Shown one piece after another: positions 13,201 through 28,739 of a DNA stretch of 64,000 bases. Every line of letters begins with the position of its first letter. The stretch's first letter is position 1. Under the pieces are notes generated by a model, which ran no database searches, was not told the origin of the DNA, and saw only the letters and a program-made list of their open reading frames with translations. Location of the stretch: assembly GCF_964355755.1 (NCBI RefSeq), contig NC_092672.1:16860501-16924500 (forward strand), read 5' to 3'. Both the position numbers and the translations under genes were made by a program. The DNA is from Antedon mediterranea. Lineage: Eukaryota > Echinodermata > Crinoidea > Comatulida > Antedonidae.

Positions 13201-16200
13201 GGAGACGTTTTAGACCATTTTGTGATTTTCGAAAAAACTTGTTAAGATAAAAACATCAAAGTGTACAGAATAGCTTCAAATCGCATTTGGAGACGTTTTA
13301 GACCATGTTGTGATTTTCGAAAAAACTTGTTAACATAAAAACACCAAAGTGCTTAGAAGAGCTTCAAATCGCATTTTGAGGCATTTTAGACCCTTTTGTG
13401 ATTTTCGAAAAAACTTGGTTACACAAAAACACCAAAGTGCTTAAAATAGCTTCAAATCGCATTTGGAGAAGTTTTAAACCATTTTGTGATTTTCGAAAAA
13501 ACTTGTTAACATAAAAACATCAAAGTGTACAGAATAACTTCAAATCGCATTTGGAGACGTTTTAGACCATTTTGTGATTTTTGAAAAAACTTGTTAACAT
13601 AAAAAAACCAAAGTGCTTAGAATAGCTTCAAATCGCATTTTGAGACATTTTACACCCTTTTGTGATTTTCGAAAAAAATTGTTAAAATAAAAACATCAAA
13701 GTGTACAGAATAGCTTCAAATCGCATTTGGAGACGTTTTAGACCATTTTGTGATTTTGAAAAAAACTTGTTAACATAAAAACACCAAAGAGCTTAGAATA
13801 GCTTCAAATCGCATTTTGAGACATTTTAGACCATTTTGTGATTTTGAAAAAAACTTATTAACATAAAATCACCAAAGAGCTTAGAATAGCTTCAAATCGC
13901 ATTTTGAGACATTTTAGACCATTTTGTGATTTTCGAATAAAACTTGTTAACATAAAAACACCAAAGTGCTTAGAATAGCTTCAAATCGCATTTTGAGACG
14001 TTTTAGACCCTTTTGTGATTTTCGAAAAAACTTGTTAACATAAAAACATCAAAGTGCTTAGAATCACATTAGAAACCGTTTTAGACCATTTTGAGCATTT
14101 CGATAAAACTTTTCACACAAAAACATCAAAGAGCAAAATAGCTTAATATCGTATTTAAAAACGTTTTTGACCATTTTGAGCATTTCGACAAAAATTTTTC
14201 ACACAAAACAGCAAAGTGTACAGAATAGCTTCAAATCGTAGTTGGAGACGTTTTAGACCTTTTTGTGATTTTCGAAAAAACTTGTTAACATAAAAACACA
14301 AAAGTGCTTAGAATAGCTTCAAATCGCATTTGGAGACGTTTTACACCATTTTTTGATTTTCGAAAAAACTTGTTACCATAAAAACACCAAAGTGCTTAGA
14401 ATAGCTTCAAATCGCATTTTGAGACGTTTTAGACCATTCTGTGATTTTCGAAAAAACTTGTTAACATAAAAACATCAAAGTGCTTAAAATCACATTAGAA
14501 ACCGTTTTAGACCATTTTGAGCATTTCGATAAAACTTTTCACACAAAAACATCAAAGAGCACAAAATAGCTTAATATCGTATTTAAAAACGTTTTTGACC
14601 ATTTTGAGCATTTCGACAAAAAAATTTCACACAAAACAGCAAAGTGCACAGAATAACTTCAAAGACCATTTTGTGATTTTCGAAAAAACTTGTTAACATA
14701 AAAACATCAAAGTGTACAGAATAGCTTCAAATCGCATTTGGAGACGTTTTAGACCATTTTGTGATTTTCGAAAAAACTTGTTAACATAAAAACACCAAAG
14801 TGCTTAAAATCACATTAGAAACCGTTTTAGACCATTTTGAGCATTTCGATAAAACTTTTCACACAAAAACATCAAAGAGCACAAAATAGCTTAATATCGT
14901 ATTTAAAAACGTTTTTGACCATTTTGAGCATTTCGACAAAAAAATTTCAAACAAAACAGCAAAGTGCACAGAATAACTTCAAATCGCATTTGAAGACGTT
15001 TTAGACCATTTTGTGATTTTCGAAAAAACTTGTTAACATAAAAACACCAAAGTGCTTAGAATAGCTTCAAATCGCATTTTGAGACATTTTAGACCCTTTT
15101 ATGATTTTCGAAAAAACTTGGTTACACAAAAACACCATTTGCTTAAAATAGCTTCAAATCGCATTTGGAAACATTTTAGACTATTTTGTGATTTTCGAAA
15201 AAACTTGTTAAGATAAAAACATCAAAGTGCTTCAAATCACATTAGAAACCGTTTTAGACCATTTTGAGCATTTCGACAAAAAATTTTCACACAAAACAGC
15301 AAAGTGTACAGACTAGCTTCAAATCGTATTTGGAGACGTTTTAGACCTTTTTGTGATTTTCGAAAAAACTTGTTAACATAAAAACACCAAAGTGCTAAGA
15401 ATAGCTTCAAATCGCATTTGGAGACATTTTAGACCATTTTGTGATTTTCGAAAAAACTTGTTAACATAAAAATATCAAAGTGCTTAAAATCACATTAGAA
15501 ACCGTTTTAGACCATTTTGAGCATTTCGATAAAACTTTTCACACAAAAACATCAAAGAGCACAAAATAGCTTAATATCGTATTTAAAAACGTTTTTGACC
15601 ATTTTGAGCATTTCGACAAAAAATTTTCACACAAAACAGCAAAGTGCACAGAATAACTTCAAAGACCATTTTGTGATTTTCGAAAAAACTTGTTAACATA
15701 AAAACATCAAAGTGTACAGAATAGCTTCAAATCGCATTTGGAGACGTTTTAGACCATTTTGTGATTTTCGAAAAAAATTGTTAACATAAAAACACCAAAG
15801 TGCTTAGAATAGCTTCAAATCGCATTTTGAGACATTTTAGACCCTTTTATGATTTTCGAAAAAACTTGGTTAAAAAAAATACCAAAGTGATTAAAATAGC
15901 TTCAAATCGCATTTGGAGACTTTTTAGACCATTTTGTGATTTCCGAAAAAACTTGTTAACATAAAAACATCAAAGTGTACAGAATAGCTTCAAATCGCAG
16001 TTGGAGACGTTTTAGATCATTTTGTGATTTTCGAAAAAACATGTTAACATAAAAACATCAAAGTGCTTAAAATCACATTAGAAACCGTTTTAGACCATTT
16101 TGAGCATTTCGATAAAACTTGTTAACATAAAAACATCAAAGTGTACAGAATAGCTTCAAATTGCATTTGGAGACGTTTTAGACAATTTTGTGATTTTCGA

Positions 16201-17559
16201 AAAAACTTGTTAACATAAAAACATCAAAGTGCTTAAAATCACATTAGAAACCGTTTTAGACCATTTTGAGCATTTCGACAAAAAATTTTCACACAAAACA
16301 GCAAAGTGTACATAATAGCTTCAAATCGTATTTGGAGACGTTTTAGACCTTTTTGTTATTTTCGAAAAAACTTGTTAACATAAAAACACCAAAGTGCTTA
16401 GAATAGCTTCAAATCGCATTTGGAGACGTTTTAGACCATTTTTTGATTTTCGAAAAAACTTGTTACCATAAAAACACCAATGTGCTTAGAATAGCTTCAA
16501 ATCGCATTTTGAGACGTTTTAGACCATTCTGTGATTTTCGAAAAAACTTGTTAACATAAAAACATCAAAGTGCTTAAAATCACATTAGAAACCGTTTTAG
16601 ACCATTTTGAGCATTTCGATAAAACTTTTCACACAAAAACATCAAAGAGCACAAAATAGCTTAATATCGTATTTAAAAACGTTTTTGACCATTTTGAGCA
16701 TTTCGACAAAAAATTTTCAAACAAAACAGCAAAGTGCACAGAATAACTTCAAATCGCATTTGGAGACGTTTTAGACCATTCTGTGATTTTCGAAAAAACT
16801 TGTTAACATAAAAACATCAAAGTGCTTAAAATCACATTAGAAACAGTTTTAGACCATTTTGAGCATTTCGATAAAACTTTTCACACAAAAACATTAAAGA
16901 GCACAAAATAGCTTAATATCGTATTTAAAAACGTTTTTGACCATTTTGAGCATTTCGACAAAAATTTTTCACACAAAACAGCAAAGTGTACAGAATAGCT
17001 TCAAATCGTATTTGGAGACGTTTTAGACCTTTTTGTGATTTTCGAAAAAAAATGTTAACATAAAAACACCAAAGTGCTTAGAATAGCTTCAAATCGCATT
17101 TGGAGACGTTTTAGACCATTTTTTGATTTTCGAAAAAACTTGTTACCATAAAAACACCAAAGTGCTTAGAATAGCTTCAAATCGCATTTTGAGACGTTTT
17201 AGACCATTCTGTGATTTTCAAAAAAACTTAACATAAAAACATCAAAGTGCTTAAAATCACATTAGAAACCGTTTTAGACCATTTTGAGCATTTCGATAAA
17301 ACTTTTCACACAAAAACATCAAAGAGCACAAAATAGCTTAATATCGTATTTAAAAACGTTTTTGACCATTTTGAGCATTTCGACAAAAAATTTTCAAACA
17401 AAACAGCAAAGTGCACAGAATAACTTCAAAGACCATTTTGTGATTTTCGAAAAAACTTGTTACCATAAAAACACCAAAGTGCTTAGAATAGCTTCAAATC
17501 GCATTTTGAGACGTTTTAGACCATTCTGTGATTTTCGAAAAAACTTGTTAACATAAAAA

Positions 17560-19049
17560 CATCAAAGTGCTTAAAATCACATTAGAAACCGTTTTAGACC
17601 ATTTTGAGCATTTCGATAAAACTTTTCACACAAAAACATCAAAGAGCACAAAATAGCTTAATATCGTATTTAAAAACGTTTTTGACCATTTTGAGCATTT
17701 CGACAAAAAAATTTCACACAAAACAGCAAAGTGCACAGAATAACTTCAAAGACCATTTTGTGAATTTCGAAAAAACTTGTTAACATAAAAACACCAAAGT
17801 GCTTAGAATAGCTTCAAATCGCATTTTGAGACATTTTAGACCCATTTGTGATTTTCGAAAAAACTTGGTTACACAAAAACACCAAAGTGCTTAAAATAGC
17901 TTCAAATCGCATTTGGAGACATTTTAGAATATTTTGTGAATTTCGAAAAAACTTAACATAAAAACATCAAAGTGCTTAAAATCACATTAGAAACCGTTTT
18001 AGACCATTTTGAGCATTTCGATAAAACTTTTCACACAAAAACATCAAAGAGCACAAAATAGCTTAATATCGTATTTAAAAACGTTTTTGACCATTTTGAG
18101 CATTTCGACAAAAATTTTTCACACAAAACAGCAAAGTGTACAGAATAGCTTCAAATCGTATTTGGAGACGTTTTAGACCTTTTTGTGATTTTCGAAAAAA
18201 CTTGTTAACATAAAAACACCAAAGTGCTAAGAATAGCTTCAAATCGCAATTGGAGATATTTTAGACCATTTTGTGTTTTTCGAAAAAACTTGTTAACATA
18301 AAAACATCAAAGTGCTTAAAATCACATTAGAAACCGTTTTAGACCATTTTGAGCATTTCGATAAAACTTTTCACACAAAAACATCAAAGAGCACAAAATA
18401 GCTTAATATCGTATTTAAAAACGTTTTTGACCATTTTGAGCATTTCGACAAAAAAATTTCACACAAAACAGCAAAGTGCACAGAATAACTTCAAAGACCA
18501 TTTTGTGAATTTCGAAAAAACTTGTTAACATAAAAACACCAAAGTGCTTAGAATAGCTTCAAATCGCATTTTGAGACATTTTAGACCCATTTGTGATTTT
18601 CGAAAAAACTTGGTTACACAAAAACACCAAAGTGCTTAAAATAGCTTCAAATCGCATTTGGAGACATTTTAGAATATTTTGTGAATTTCGAAAAAACTTA
18701 ACATAAAAACATCAAAGTGCTTAAAATCACATTAGAAACCGTTTTAGACCATTTTGAGCATTTCGATAAAACTTTTCACACAAAAACATCAAAGAGCACA
18801 AAATAGCTTAATATCGTATTTAAAAACGTTTTTGACCATTTTGAGCATTTCGACAAAAATTTTTCACACAAAACAGCAAAGTGTACAGAATAGCTTCAAA
18901 TCGTATTTGGAGACGTTTTAGACCTTTTTGTGATTTTCGAAAAAACTTGTTAACATAAAAACACCAAAGTGCTAAGAATAGCTTCAAATCGCAATTGGAG
19001 ATATTTTAGACCATTTTGTGTTTTTCGAAAAAACTTGTTAACATAAAAA
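17560..19049 (+). repeat. 745-bp higher-order unit, two tandem copies
   Basis: Two consecutive copies (about 17560-18304 and 18305-19049) share rare variants at a spacing of 745 bp. The truncated junction AACTTCAAAGACCATTTTG is followed by TGAATTTCG at 17751 and 18496. The word GATATTTTAGACC recurs at 18255 and 19000. A third copy diverges at about 19195, where CGACAAAAAAATTTC becomes CGACAAAAAATTTTC. Confidence 0.8.
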
Positions 19050-20689
19050 CATCAAAGTGCTTAAAATCACATTAGAAACCGTTTTAGACCATTTTGAGCA
19101 TTTCGATAAAACTTTTCACACAAAAACATCAAAGAGCACAAAATAGCTTAATATCGTATTTAAAAACGTTTTTGACCATTTTGAGCATTTCGACAAAAAA
19201 TTTTCACACAAAACAGCAAAGTGCACAGAATAACTTCAAATCGCATTTGGAGACGTTTTAGACCATTCTGTGATTTTCGAAAAAACTTGTTAACATAAAA
19301 ACATCAAAGTGCTTAAAATCACATTAGAAACCGTTTTAGACCATTTTGAGCATTTCGATAAAACTTTTCACACAAAAACATCAAAGAGCACAAAATAGAT
19401 TAATATCGTATTTAAAAACGTTTTTGACCATTTTGAGCATTTCGACAAAAAAATTTCACACAAAACAGCAAAGTGCACAGAATAACTTCAAATCGCATTT
19501 GGAGACGTTTTAGACCATTTTGTGATTTTCGAAAAAACTTGTTAACATAAAAACACCAACGTGCTTAGAATAGCTTCAAATCGCATTTTGAGACATTTTA
19601 GACCCTTTTGTGATTTTCGAAAAAACTTGGTTACACAAAAACACCAAAGTGCTTAAAATAGCTTCAAATCGCATTTGGAGACATTTTAGAATATTTTGTG
19701 AATTTCGAAAAAACTTAACATAAAAACATCAAAGTGCTTAAAATCACATTAGAAACCGTTTTAGACCATTTTGAGCATTTCGATAAAACTTTTCACACAA
19801 ATACATCAAAGAGCACAAAATAGCTTAATATCGTATTTAAAAAAGTTTTTGACCATTTTGAGCATTTTGACAAAAATTTTTCACACAAAACAGCAAAGTG
19901 TACAGAATAGCTTCAAATCGTATTTGGAGACGTTTTAGACCTTTTTATGATTTTCGAAAAAACTTGTTAACATAAAAAGACCAAAGTGCTAAGAATAGCT
20001 TCAAATCGCAATTGGAGATATTTTAGACCATTTTGTGTTTTTCGAAAAAACTTGTTAACATAAAAACATCAAAGTGCATTAGAAACCGTTTTAGACCATT
20101 TTGAGCATTTCGATAAAACTTTTCACACAAAAACATCAAAGAGCACAAAATAGATTAATATCGTATTTAAAAACGTTTTTGACCAATTTGAGCATTTCGA
20201 CAAAAAATTTTCACACAAAACAGCAAAGTGCACAGAATAACTTCAAATCGCATTTGTAGACGTTTTAGACCATTTTGTGATTTTCGAAAAAACTTGTTAA
20301 CATAAAAACACCAAAGTGCTTAGAATAGCTTCAAATTTCATTTTGAGACATTTTAGACCCTTTTATGATTTTCGAAAAAACTTGGTTACACAAAAACACC
20401 AAAGTGCTTAAAATAGCTTCAAATCGCATTTGGAGAAGTTTTAAACCATTTTGTGATTTTCGAAAAAACTTGTTAACATAAAAACATCAAAGTGTACAGA
20501 ATAACTTCAAATCGCATTTGGAGACGTTTTAGACCATTTTGTGATTTTTGAAAAAACTTGTTAACATAAAAACACCAAAGTGCTTAGAATAGCTTCAAAT
20601 CGCATTTTGAGACATTTTACACCCTTTTGTGATTTTCGAAAAAACTTGTTAAAATAAAAACATCAAAGTGTACAGAATAGCTTCAAATC

Positions 20690-23153
20690 GCATTTGGAGA
20701 CGTTTTAGACCATTTTGTGATTTTGAAAAAAACTTGTTAACATAAAAACACCAAAGAGCTTAGAATAGCTTCAAATCGCATTTTGAGACATTTTAGACCA
20801 TTTTGTGATTTTCGAAAAAACTTGTTAAAATAAAAACATCAAAATGTACAGAATAGCTTCAAATCGCATTTGGAGACGTTTTAGACCATTTTGTGATTTT
20901 GAAAAAAACTTGTTAACATAAAAACACCAAAGAGCTTAGAATAGCTTCAAATCGCATTTTGAGACATTTTAGACCATTTTGTGTTTTTCGAAAAAACTTG
21001 TTAACATAAAAACATCAAAGTGTACAGAATAGCTTCAAATCGCATTTGGAGACGTTTTAGACCATTTTGTGATTTTCGAAAAAACTTGTTAACATAAAAA
21101 CACCAAAGTGCTTAGAATAGCTTCAAATCGCATTTTGAGACATTTTAGACCCTTTTGTGATTTTCGAAAAAACTTGGTTACACAAAAACACCAAAGTGCT
21201 TAAAATAGCTTCAAATCGCATTTGGAGAAGTTTTAAACCATTTTGTGATTTTCGAAAAAACTTGTTAACATAAAAACATCAAAGTGTACAGAATAACTTC
21301 AAATCGCATTTGGAGACGTTTTAGACCATTTTGTGATTTTTGAAAAAACTTGTTAACATAAAAACACCAAAGTGCTTAGAATAGCTTCAAATCGCATTTT
21401 GAGACATTTTACACCCTTTTGTGATTTTCGAAAAAACTTGTTAAAATAAAAACATCAAAGTGTACCGAATAGCTTCAAATCGCATTTGGAGACGTTTTAG
21501 ACCATTTTGTGATTTTGAAAAAAACTTGTTAACATAAAAACACCAAAGAACTTAGAATAGCTTCAAATCGCATTTTGAGACATTTTAGACCATTTTGTGA
21601 TTTTCGAAAAAACTTGTTAAAATAAAAACATCAAAATGTACAGAATAGCTTCAAATCGCATTTGGAGACGTTTTAGACCATTTTGTGATTTTGAACAAAA
21701 CTTGTTAACATAAAAACACCAAAGAGCTTAGAATAGCTTCAAATCGCATTTTGAGACATTTTAGACCATTTTGTGTTTTTCGAAAAAACTTGTTAACATA
21801 AAAACATCAAAGTGTACAGAATAGCTTCAAATCGCATTTGGAGACGTTTTAGACCATTTTGTGATTTTCGAAAAAAAGTGTTAACATAAAAACATCAAAG
21901 TGCTTAGAATAGCTTCAAATCGCATTTGGAGACGTTTTAGACCATTTTGTGATTTTGAAAAAAACTTGTTAACATAAAAACACCAAAGAGCTTAGAATAG
22001 CTTCAAATCGCATTTTGAGACATTTTAGACCATTTTGTGATTTTCGAAAAAACTTGTTAAAATAAAAACATCAAAATGTACAGAATAGCTTCAAATCGCA
22101 TTTGGAGACGTTTTAGACCATTTTGTGATTTTGAAAAAAACTTGTTAACATAAAAACACCAAAGAGCTTAGAATAGCTTCAAATCGCATTTTGAGACATT
22201 TTAGACCATTTTGTGTTTTTCGAAAAAACTTGTTAACATAAAAACATCAAAGTGTACAGAATAGCTTCAAATCGCATTTGGAGACGTTTTAGACCATTTT
22301 GTGATTTTCGAAAAAACTTGTTAACATAAAAACACCAAAGTGCTTAGAATAGCTTCAAATCGCATTTTGAGACATTTTAGACCCTTTTGTGATTTTCGAA
22401 AAAACTTGGTTACACAAAAACACCAAAGTGCTTAAAATAGCTTCAAATCGCATTTGGAGAAGTTTTAAACCATTTTGTGATTTTCGAAAAAACTTGTTAA
22501 CATAAAAACATCAAAGTGTACAGAATAACTTCAAATCGCATTTGGAGACGTTTTAGACCATTTTGTGATTTTTGAAAAAACTTGTTAACATAAAAACACC
22601 AAAGTGCTTAGAATAGCTTCAAATCGCATTTTGAGACATTTTACACCCTTTTGTGATTTTCGAAAAAACTTGTTAAAATAAAAACATCAAAGTGTACCGA
22701 ATAGCTTCAAATCGCATTTGGAGACGTTTTAGACCATTTTGTGATTTTGAAAAAAACTTGTTAACATAAAAACACCAAAGAACTTAGAATAGCTTCAAAT
22801 CGCATTTTGAGACATTTTAGACCATTTTGTGATTTTCGAAAAAACTTGTTAAAATAAAAACATCAAAATGTACAGAATAGCTTCAAATCGCATTTGGAGA
22901 CGTTTTAGACCATTTTGTGATTTTGAACAAAACTTGTTAACATAAAAACACCAAAGAGCTTAGAATAGCTTCAAATCGCATTTTGAGACATTTTAGACCA
23001 TTTTGTGTTTTTCGAAAAAACTTGTTAACATAAAAACATCAAAGTGTACAGAATAGCTTCAAATCGCATTTGGAGACGTTTTAGACCATTTTGTGATTTT
23101 CGAAAAAAAGTGTTAACATAAAAACATCAAAGTGCTTAGAATAGCTTCAAATC
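20690..23153 (+). repeat. 1232-bp higher-order unit (14 x 88), two tandem copies
   Basis: Markers shared at exactly 1232 bp include TGTACCGAAT at 21461 and 22693, AAAGAACTTAG near 21546 and 22778, GTGTTTTTCG at 20981 and 22213, and AAAAAAAGTG at 21871 and 23103. The unit is an exact multiple of the 88-bp monomer and consists almost wholly of type A variants, unlike the B/C-rich left part of the array. Confidence 0.8.
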
Positions 23154-26100
23154 GCATTTGGAGACGTTTTAGACCATTTTGTGATTTTCGAAAAAACTTG
23201 GTTACACAAAAACACCAAAGTGCTTAAAATAGCTTCAAATCGCATTTGGAGACATTTTGGAATATTTTGTGAATTTCGAAAAAACTTAACATAAAAACAT
23301 CAAAGTGCTTAAAATCACATTAGAAACCGTTTTAGACCATTGTGAGCATTTCGATAAAACTTTTCACACAAAAACATTAAAGAGCACAAAATAGATTAAT
23401 ATCTTCAAATCGCATTTTGAGACATTTTAGACCCTTTTGTGATTTTCGAAAAAACTTGGTTACACAAAAACACCAAAGTGCTTAAAATAGCTTCAAATCG
23501 CATTTGGAGAAGTTTTAAACCATTTTGTGATTTTCGAAAAAACTTGTTAACATAAAAACATCAAAGTGTACAGAATAACTTCAAATCGCATTTGGAGACG
23601 TTTTAGACCATTTTGTGATTTTTGAAAAAACTTGTTAACATAAAAACACCAAATAAAAAAAACACAGAATAACTTCAAATCGCATTTGGAGACGTTTTAG
23701 ACAATTTTGTGATTTTCGAAAAAACTTGTTAACATAAAAACACCAAAGTGCTAAGAATAGCTTCAATTCGCATTTGGAGACATTTTAGACCATTTTGTGA
23801 TTTTCGAAAAAACTTGTTAAGATAAAAACATCAAAGTGTACAGAATAGCTTCAAATCGCATTTGGAGACGTTTTAGACCATTTTGTGATTTTCGAAAAAA
23901 CTTGTTAACATAAAAACACCAAAGTGCTTAGAATAGCTTCAAATCGCATTTTGAGACATTTTAGACCCTTTTGTGATTTTCGAAAAAACTTGGTTACACA
24001 AAAACACCAAAGTGCTTAAAATAGCTTCAAATCGCATTTGGAGAAGTTTTAAACCATTTTGTGATTTTCGAAAAAACTTGTTAACATAAAAACATCAAAG
24101 TGTACAGAATAACTTCAAATCGCATTTGGAGACGTTTTAGACCATTTTGTGATTTTTGAAAAAACTTGTTAACATAAAAACACCAAAGTGCTTAGAATAG
24201 CTTCAAATCGCATTTTGAGACATTTTACACCCTTTTGTGATTTTCGAAAAAACTTGTTAAAATAAAAACATCAAAGTGTACAGAATAGCTTCAAATCGCA
24301 TTTGGAGACGTTTAAGACCATTTTGTGATTTTGAAAAAAACTTGTTAACATAAAAACACCAAAGAGCTTAGAATAGCTTAAAATCGCATTTTGAGACATT
24401 TTAGACCATTTTGTGATTTTCGAAAAAACTTGTTAAAATAAAAACATAAAAATGTACAGAATAGCTTCAAATCGCATTTGGAGACGTTTTAGACCATTTT
24501 GTGATTTTGAAAAAAACTTGTTAACATAAAAACACCAAAGAGCTTAGAATAGCTTCAAATCGCATTTTGAGACATTTTAGACCATTTTGTGTTTTTCGAA
24601 AAAACTTGTTAACATAAAAACATCAAAGTGTACAGAATAGCTTCAAATCGCATTTGGAGACGTTTTAGACCATTTTGTGATTTTCGAAAAAACTTGTTAA
24701 CATAAAAACATCAAAGTGCTTAGAATAGCTTCAAATCGCATTTGGAGACGTTTTAGACCATTTTGTGATTTTCGAAAAAACTTGTTAACATAAAAACACC
24801 AAAGTGCTTAGAATAGCTTCAAATCGCATTTGGAGACATTTTAGAATATTTTGTGAATTTCGAAAAAACTTAACATAAAAACATCAAAGTGCTTAAAATC
24901 ACATTAGAAACCGTTTTAGACCATTTTGAGCATTTCGATAAAACTTTTCACACAAAAACATTAAAGAGCACAAAATAGATTAATATCTTCAAATCGCATT
25001 TTATGACATTTTAGACCCTTTTGTGATTTTCGAAAAAACTTGGTTACACAAAAACACCAAAGTGCTTAAAATAGCTTCAAATCGCATTTGGAGAAGTTTT
25101 AAACCATTTTGTGATTTTCGAAAAAACTTGTTAACATAAAAACATCAAAGTGTACAGAATAACTTCAAATCGGATTTGGAGACGTTTTAGACCTTTTTGT
25201 TATTTTCGAAAAAACTTGTTAACATAAAAACACCAAAGTGCTAAGAATAGCTTCAAATCGCATTTGGAGACATTTTAGACCATTTTGTGTTTTTCGAAAA
25301 AACTTGTTAACATAAAAACACCAAAGTGCTTAAAATCACATTAGAAACCGTTTTAGACCATTTTGAGCATTTCGATAAAACTTTTCACACAAAAACATCA
25401 AAGGGCACAAAATAGCTTAATATCGTATTTAAAAACGTTTTTGACCATTTTGAGCATTTCGACAAAAAATTTTCACACAAAACAGCAAAGTGTACAGACT
25501 AGCTTCAAATCGTATTTGGAGACGTTTTAGACCTTTTTGTGATTTTCGAAAAAACTTGTTAACATAAAAACACCAAAGTGCTAAGAATAGCTTCAAATCG
25601 CATTTGGAGACATTTTAGACCATTTTGTGATTTTCGAAAAAACTTGTTAACATAAAAACATCAAAGTGTACAGAATAGCTTCAAATTGCATTTGGAGACG
25701 TTTTAGACCATTTTGTGATTTTCGAAAAAACTTGTTAACATAAAAACACCAAAGTGCTTAGAATAGCTTCAAATCGCATTTTTAGACATTTTAGACCCTT
25801 TTGTGATTTTCGAAAAAACTTGGTTACACAAAAACACCAAAGTGCTTAAAATAGCTTCAAATCGCATTTGGAGACGTTTTAGACCATTTTGTGATTTTCG
25901 AAAAAACTTGTTACCATAAAAACACCAAAGTGCTTAGAATAGCTTCAAATCGCATTTTGAGACGTTTTAGACCATTCTGTGATTTTCGAAAAAACTTGTT
26001 AACATAAAAACATCAAAGTCCTTAAAATCACATTAGAAACCGTTTTAGACCAATTTGAGCATTTCGATAAAACTTTTCACACAAAAACATCAAAGAGCAC

Positions 26101-28739
26101 AAAATAGCTTAATATCGTATTTAAAAACGTTTTTGACCATTTTGAGCATTCAAAAAAAAATTTCACACAAAACAGCAAAGTGCACAGAATAACTCCAAAT
26201 CGCATTTGGAGACGTTTTAGACCATTTTGTGATTTTCGAAAAAACTTGTTAACATAAAAACACCAAAGTGCTTACAATAGCTTCAAATCGCATTTTGAGA
26301 CATTTTAGACCCTTTTGTGATTTTCGAAAAAAACTTTGTTACACAAAAACACCAATGTGCTTAAAATAGCTTCAAATCGCATTTGGAGACATTTTAGACT
26401 ATATTGTGATTTTCGAAAAAACTTGTTAACATAAAAACATCAAAGTGCTTAAAATCACATTAGAAACCGTTTTAGACCATTTTGAGCATTTCGATAAAAC
26501 TTTTCACACAAAAACATCAAAGAGCACAAAATAGCTTAATATCGTATTCAAAAACGTTTTTGACCATTTTGAGCATTTCGACAAAAAATTTTCACACAAA
26601 ACAGCAAAGTGTACAGAATAGCTTCAAATCGTATTTGGAGACGTTTTAGACCTTTTTGTGATTTTCGAAAAAACTTGTTAACATAAAAACACCAAAGTGC
26701 TAAGAATAGCTTCAAATCGCATTTGGAGGCATTTTAGACCATTTTGTGATTTTCGAAAAAACTTGTTAACATAAAAACATCAAAGTGTACAGAATAGCTT
26801 CAAATCGCATTTGGAGACGTTTTAGACCATTTTGTGATTTTCGAAAAAACTTGTTAACATAAAAACATCAAAGTGCTTAAAATCACATTAGAAACCGTTT
26901 TAGACCATTTTGAGCATTTCGATAAAACTTTTCACACAAAAACATCAAAGAGCACAAAATAGCTTAATATCGTATTTAAAAACGTTTTTGACCATTTTGA
27001 GCATTTCGACAAAAATTTTTCACACAAAACAGCAAAGTGTACAGAATAGCTTCAAATCGTATTTGGAGACGTTTTAGACCTTTTTATGATTTTCGAAAAA
27101 ACTTGTTAACATAAAAAGACCAAAGTGCTAAGAATAGCTTCAAATCGCAATTGGAGATATTTTAGACCATTTTGTGTTTTTCGAAAAAAACTTGTTAACA
27201 TAAAAACATCAAAGTGCATTAGAAACCGTTTTAGACCATTTTGAGCATTTCGATAAAACTTTTCACACAAAAACATCAAAGAGCACAAAATAGATTAATA
27301 TCGTATTTAAAAACGTTTTTGACCATTTTGAGCATTTCGACAAAAAATTTTCACACAAAACAGCAAAGTGCACAGAATAACTTCAAATCGCATTTGGAGA
27401 CGTTTTAGACCATTTTGTGATTTTCGAAAAAACTTGTTAACATAAAAACACCAAAGTGCTTAGAATAGCTTCAAATCGCATTTTGAGACATTTTAGACCC
27501 TTTTGTGATTTTCGAAAAAACTTGGTTACACAAAAACTCCAAAGTGCTTAAAATAGCTTCAAATCACATTTGGAGAAGTTTTAAACCATTTTGTGATTTT
27601 CGAAAAAACTTGTTAACATAAAAACATCAAAGTGTACAGAATAACTTCAAATCGCATTTGGAGACGTTTTAGACCATTTTGTGATTTTTGAAAAAACTTG
27701 TTAACATAAAAACACCAAAGTGCTTAGAATAGCTTCAAATCGCATTTTGAGACATTTTACACCCTTTTGTGATTTTCGAAAAAACTTGTTAAAATAAAAA
27801 CATCAAAGTGTACAGAATAGCTTCAAATCGCATTTGGAGACGTTTTAGACCATTTTGTGATTTTGAAAAAAACTTGTTAACATAAAAACACCAAAGAGCT
27901 TAGAATAGCTTCAAATCGCATTTTGAGACATTTTAGACCATTTTGTGATTTTCGAAAAAACTTGTTAAAATAAAAACATCAAAATGTACAGAATAGCTTC
28001 AAATCGCATTTGGAGACGTTTTAGACCATTTTGTGATTTTGAAAAAAACTTGTTAACATAAAAACACCAAAGAGCTTAGAATAGCTTCAAATCGCATTTT
28101 GAGACATTTTAGACCATTTTGTGTTTTTCGAAAAAACTTGTTAACATAAAAACATCAAAGTGTACAGAATAGCTTCAAATCGCATTTGGAGACGTTTTAG
28201 ACCATTTTGTGATTTTCGAAAAAAGTTGTTAACATAAAAACATCAAAGTGCTTAGAATAGCTTAAAATCGCATTTGGAGACGTTTTAGACCATTTTGTGA
28301 TTTTCGAAAAAACTTGTTAACATAAAAACACCAAAGTGCTTAGAATAGCTTCAAATCGCATTTTGAGACATTTTAGACCCTTTTGTGATTTTCGAAAAAA
28401 CTTGGTTACACAAAAACACCAAAGTGCTTAAAATAGCTTCAAATCGCATTTGGAGACATTTTAGAATATTTTGTGAATTTCGAAAAAACTTAACATAAAA
28501 ACATCAAAGTGCTTAAAATCACATTATAAACCGTTTTAGACCATTTTGAGCATTTCGATAAAACTTTTCACACAAAAACATTAAAGAGCACAAAATAGAT
28601 TAATATCTTCAAATCGCATTTTGAGACATTTTAGACCCTTTTGTGATTTTCGAAAAAACTTGGTTACACAAAAACACCAAAGTGCTTAAAATAGCTTCAA
28701 ATCGCATTTGGAGAAGTTTTAAACCATTTTGTGATTTTC

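Noticed and set aside
17284-17556. Open frame of 90 codons on the plus strand in satellite 1
   Set aside because: It spans satellite monomers, its peptide repeats with the monomers, and similar frames appear wherever indels remove a stop. The same applies to 33568-33810, 37570-37773 and, on the minus strand, 27106-27288 and 33627-33839.
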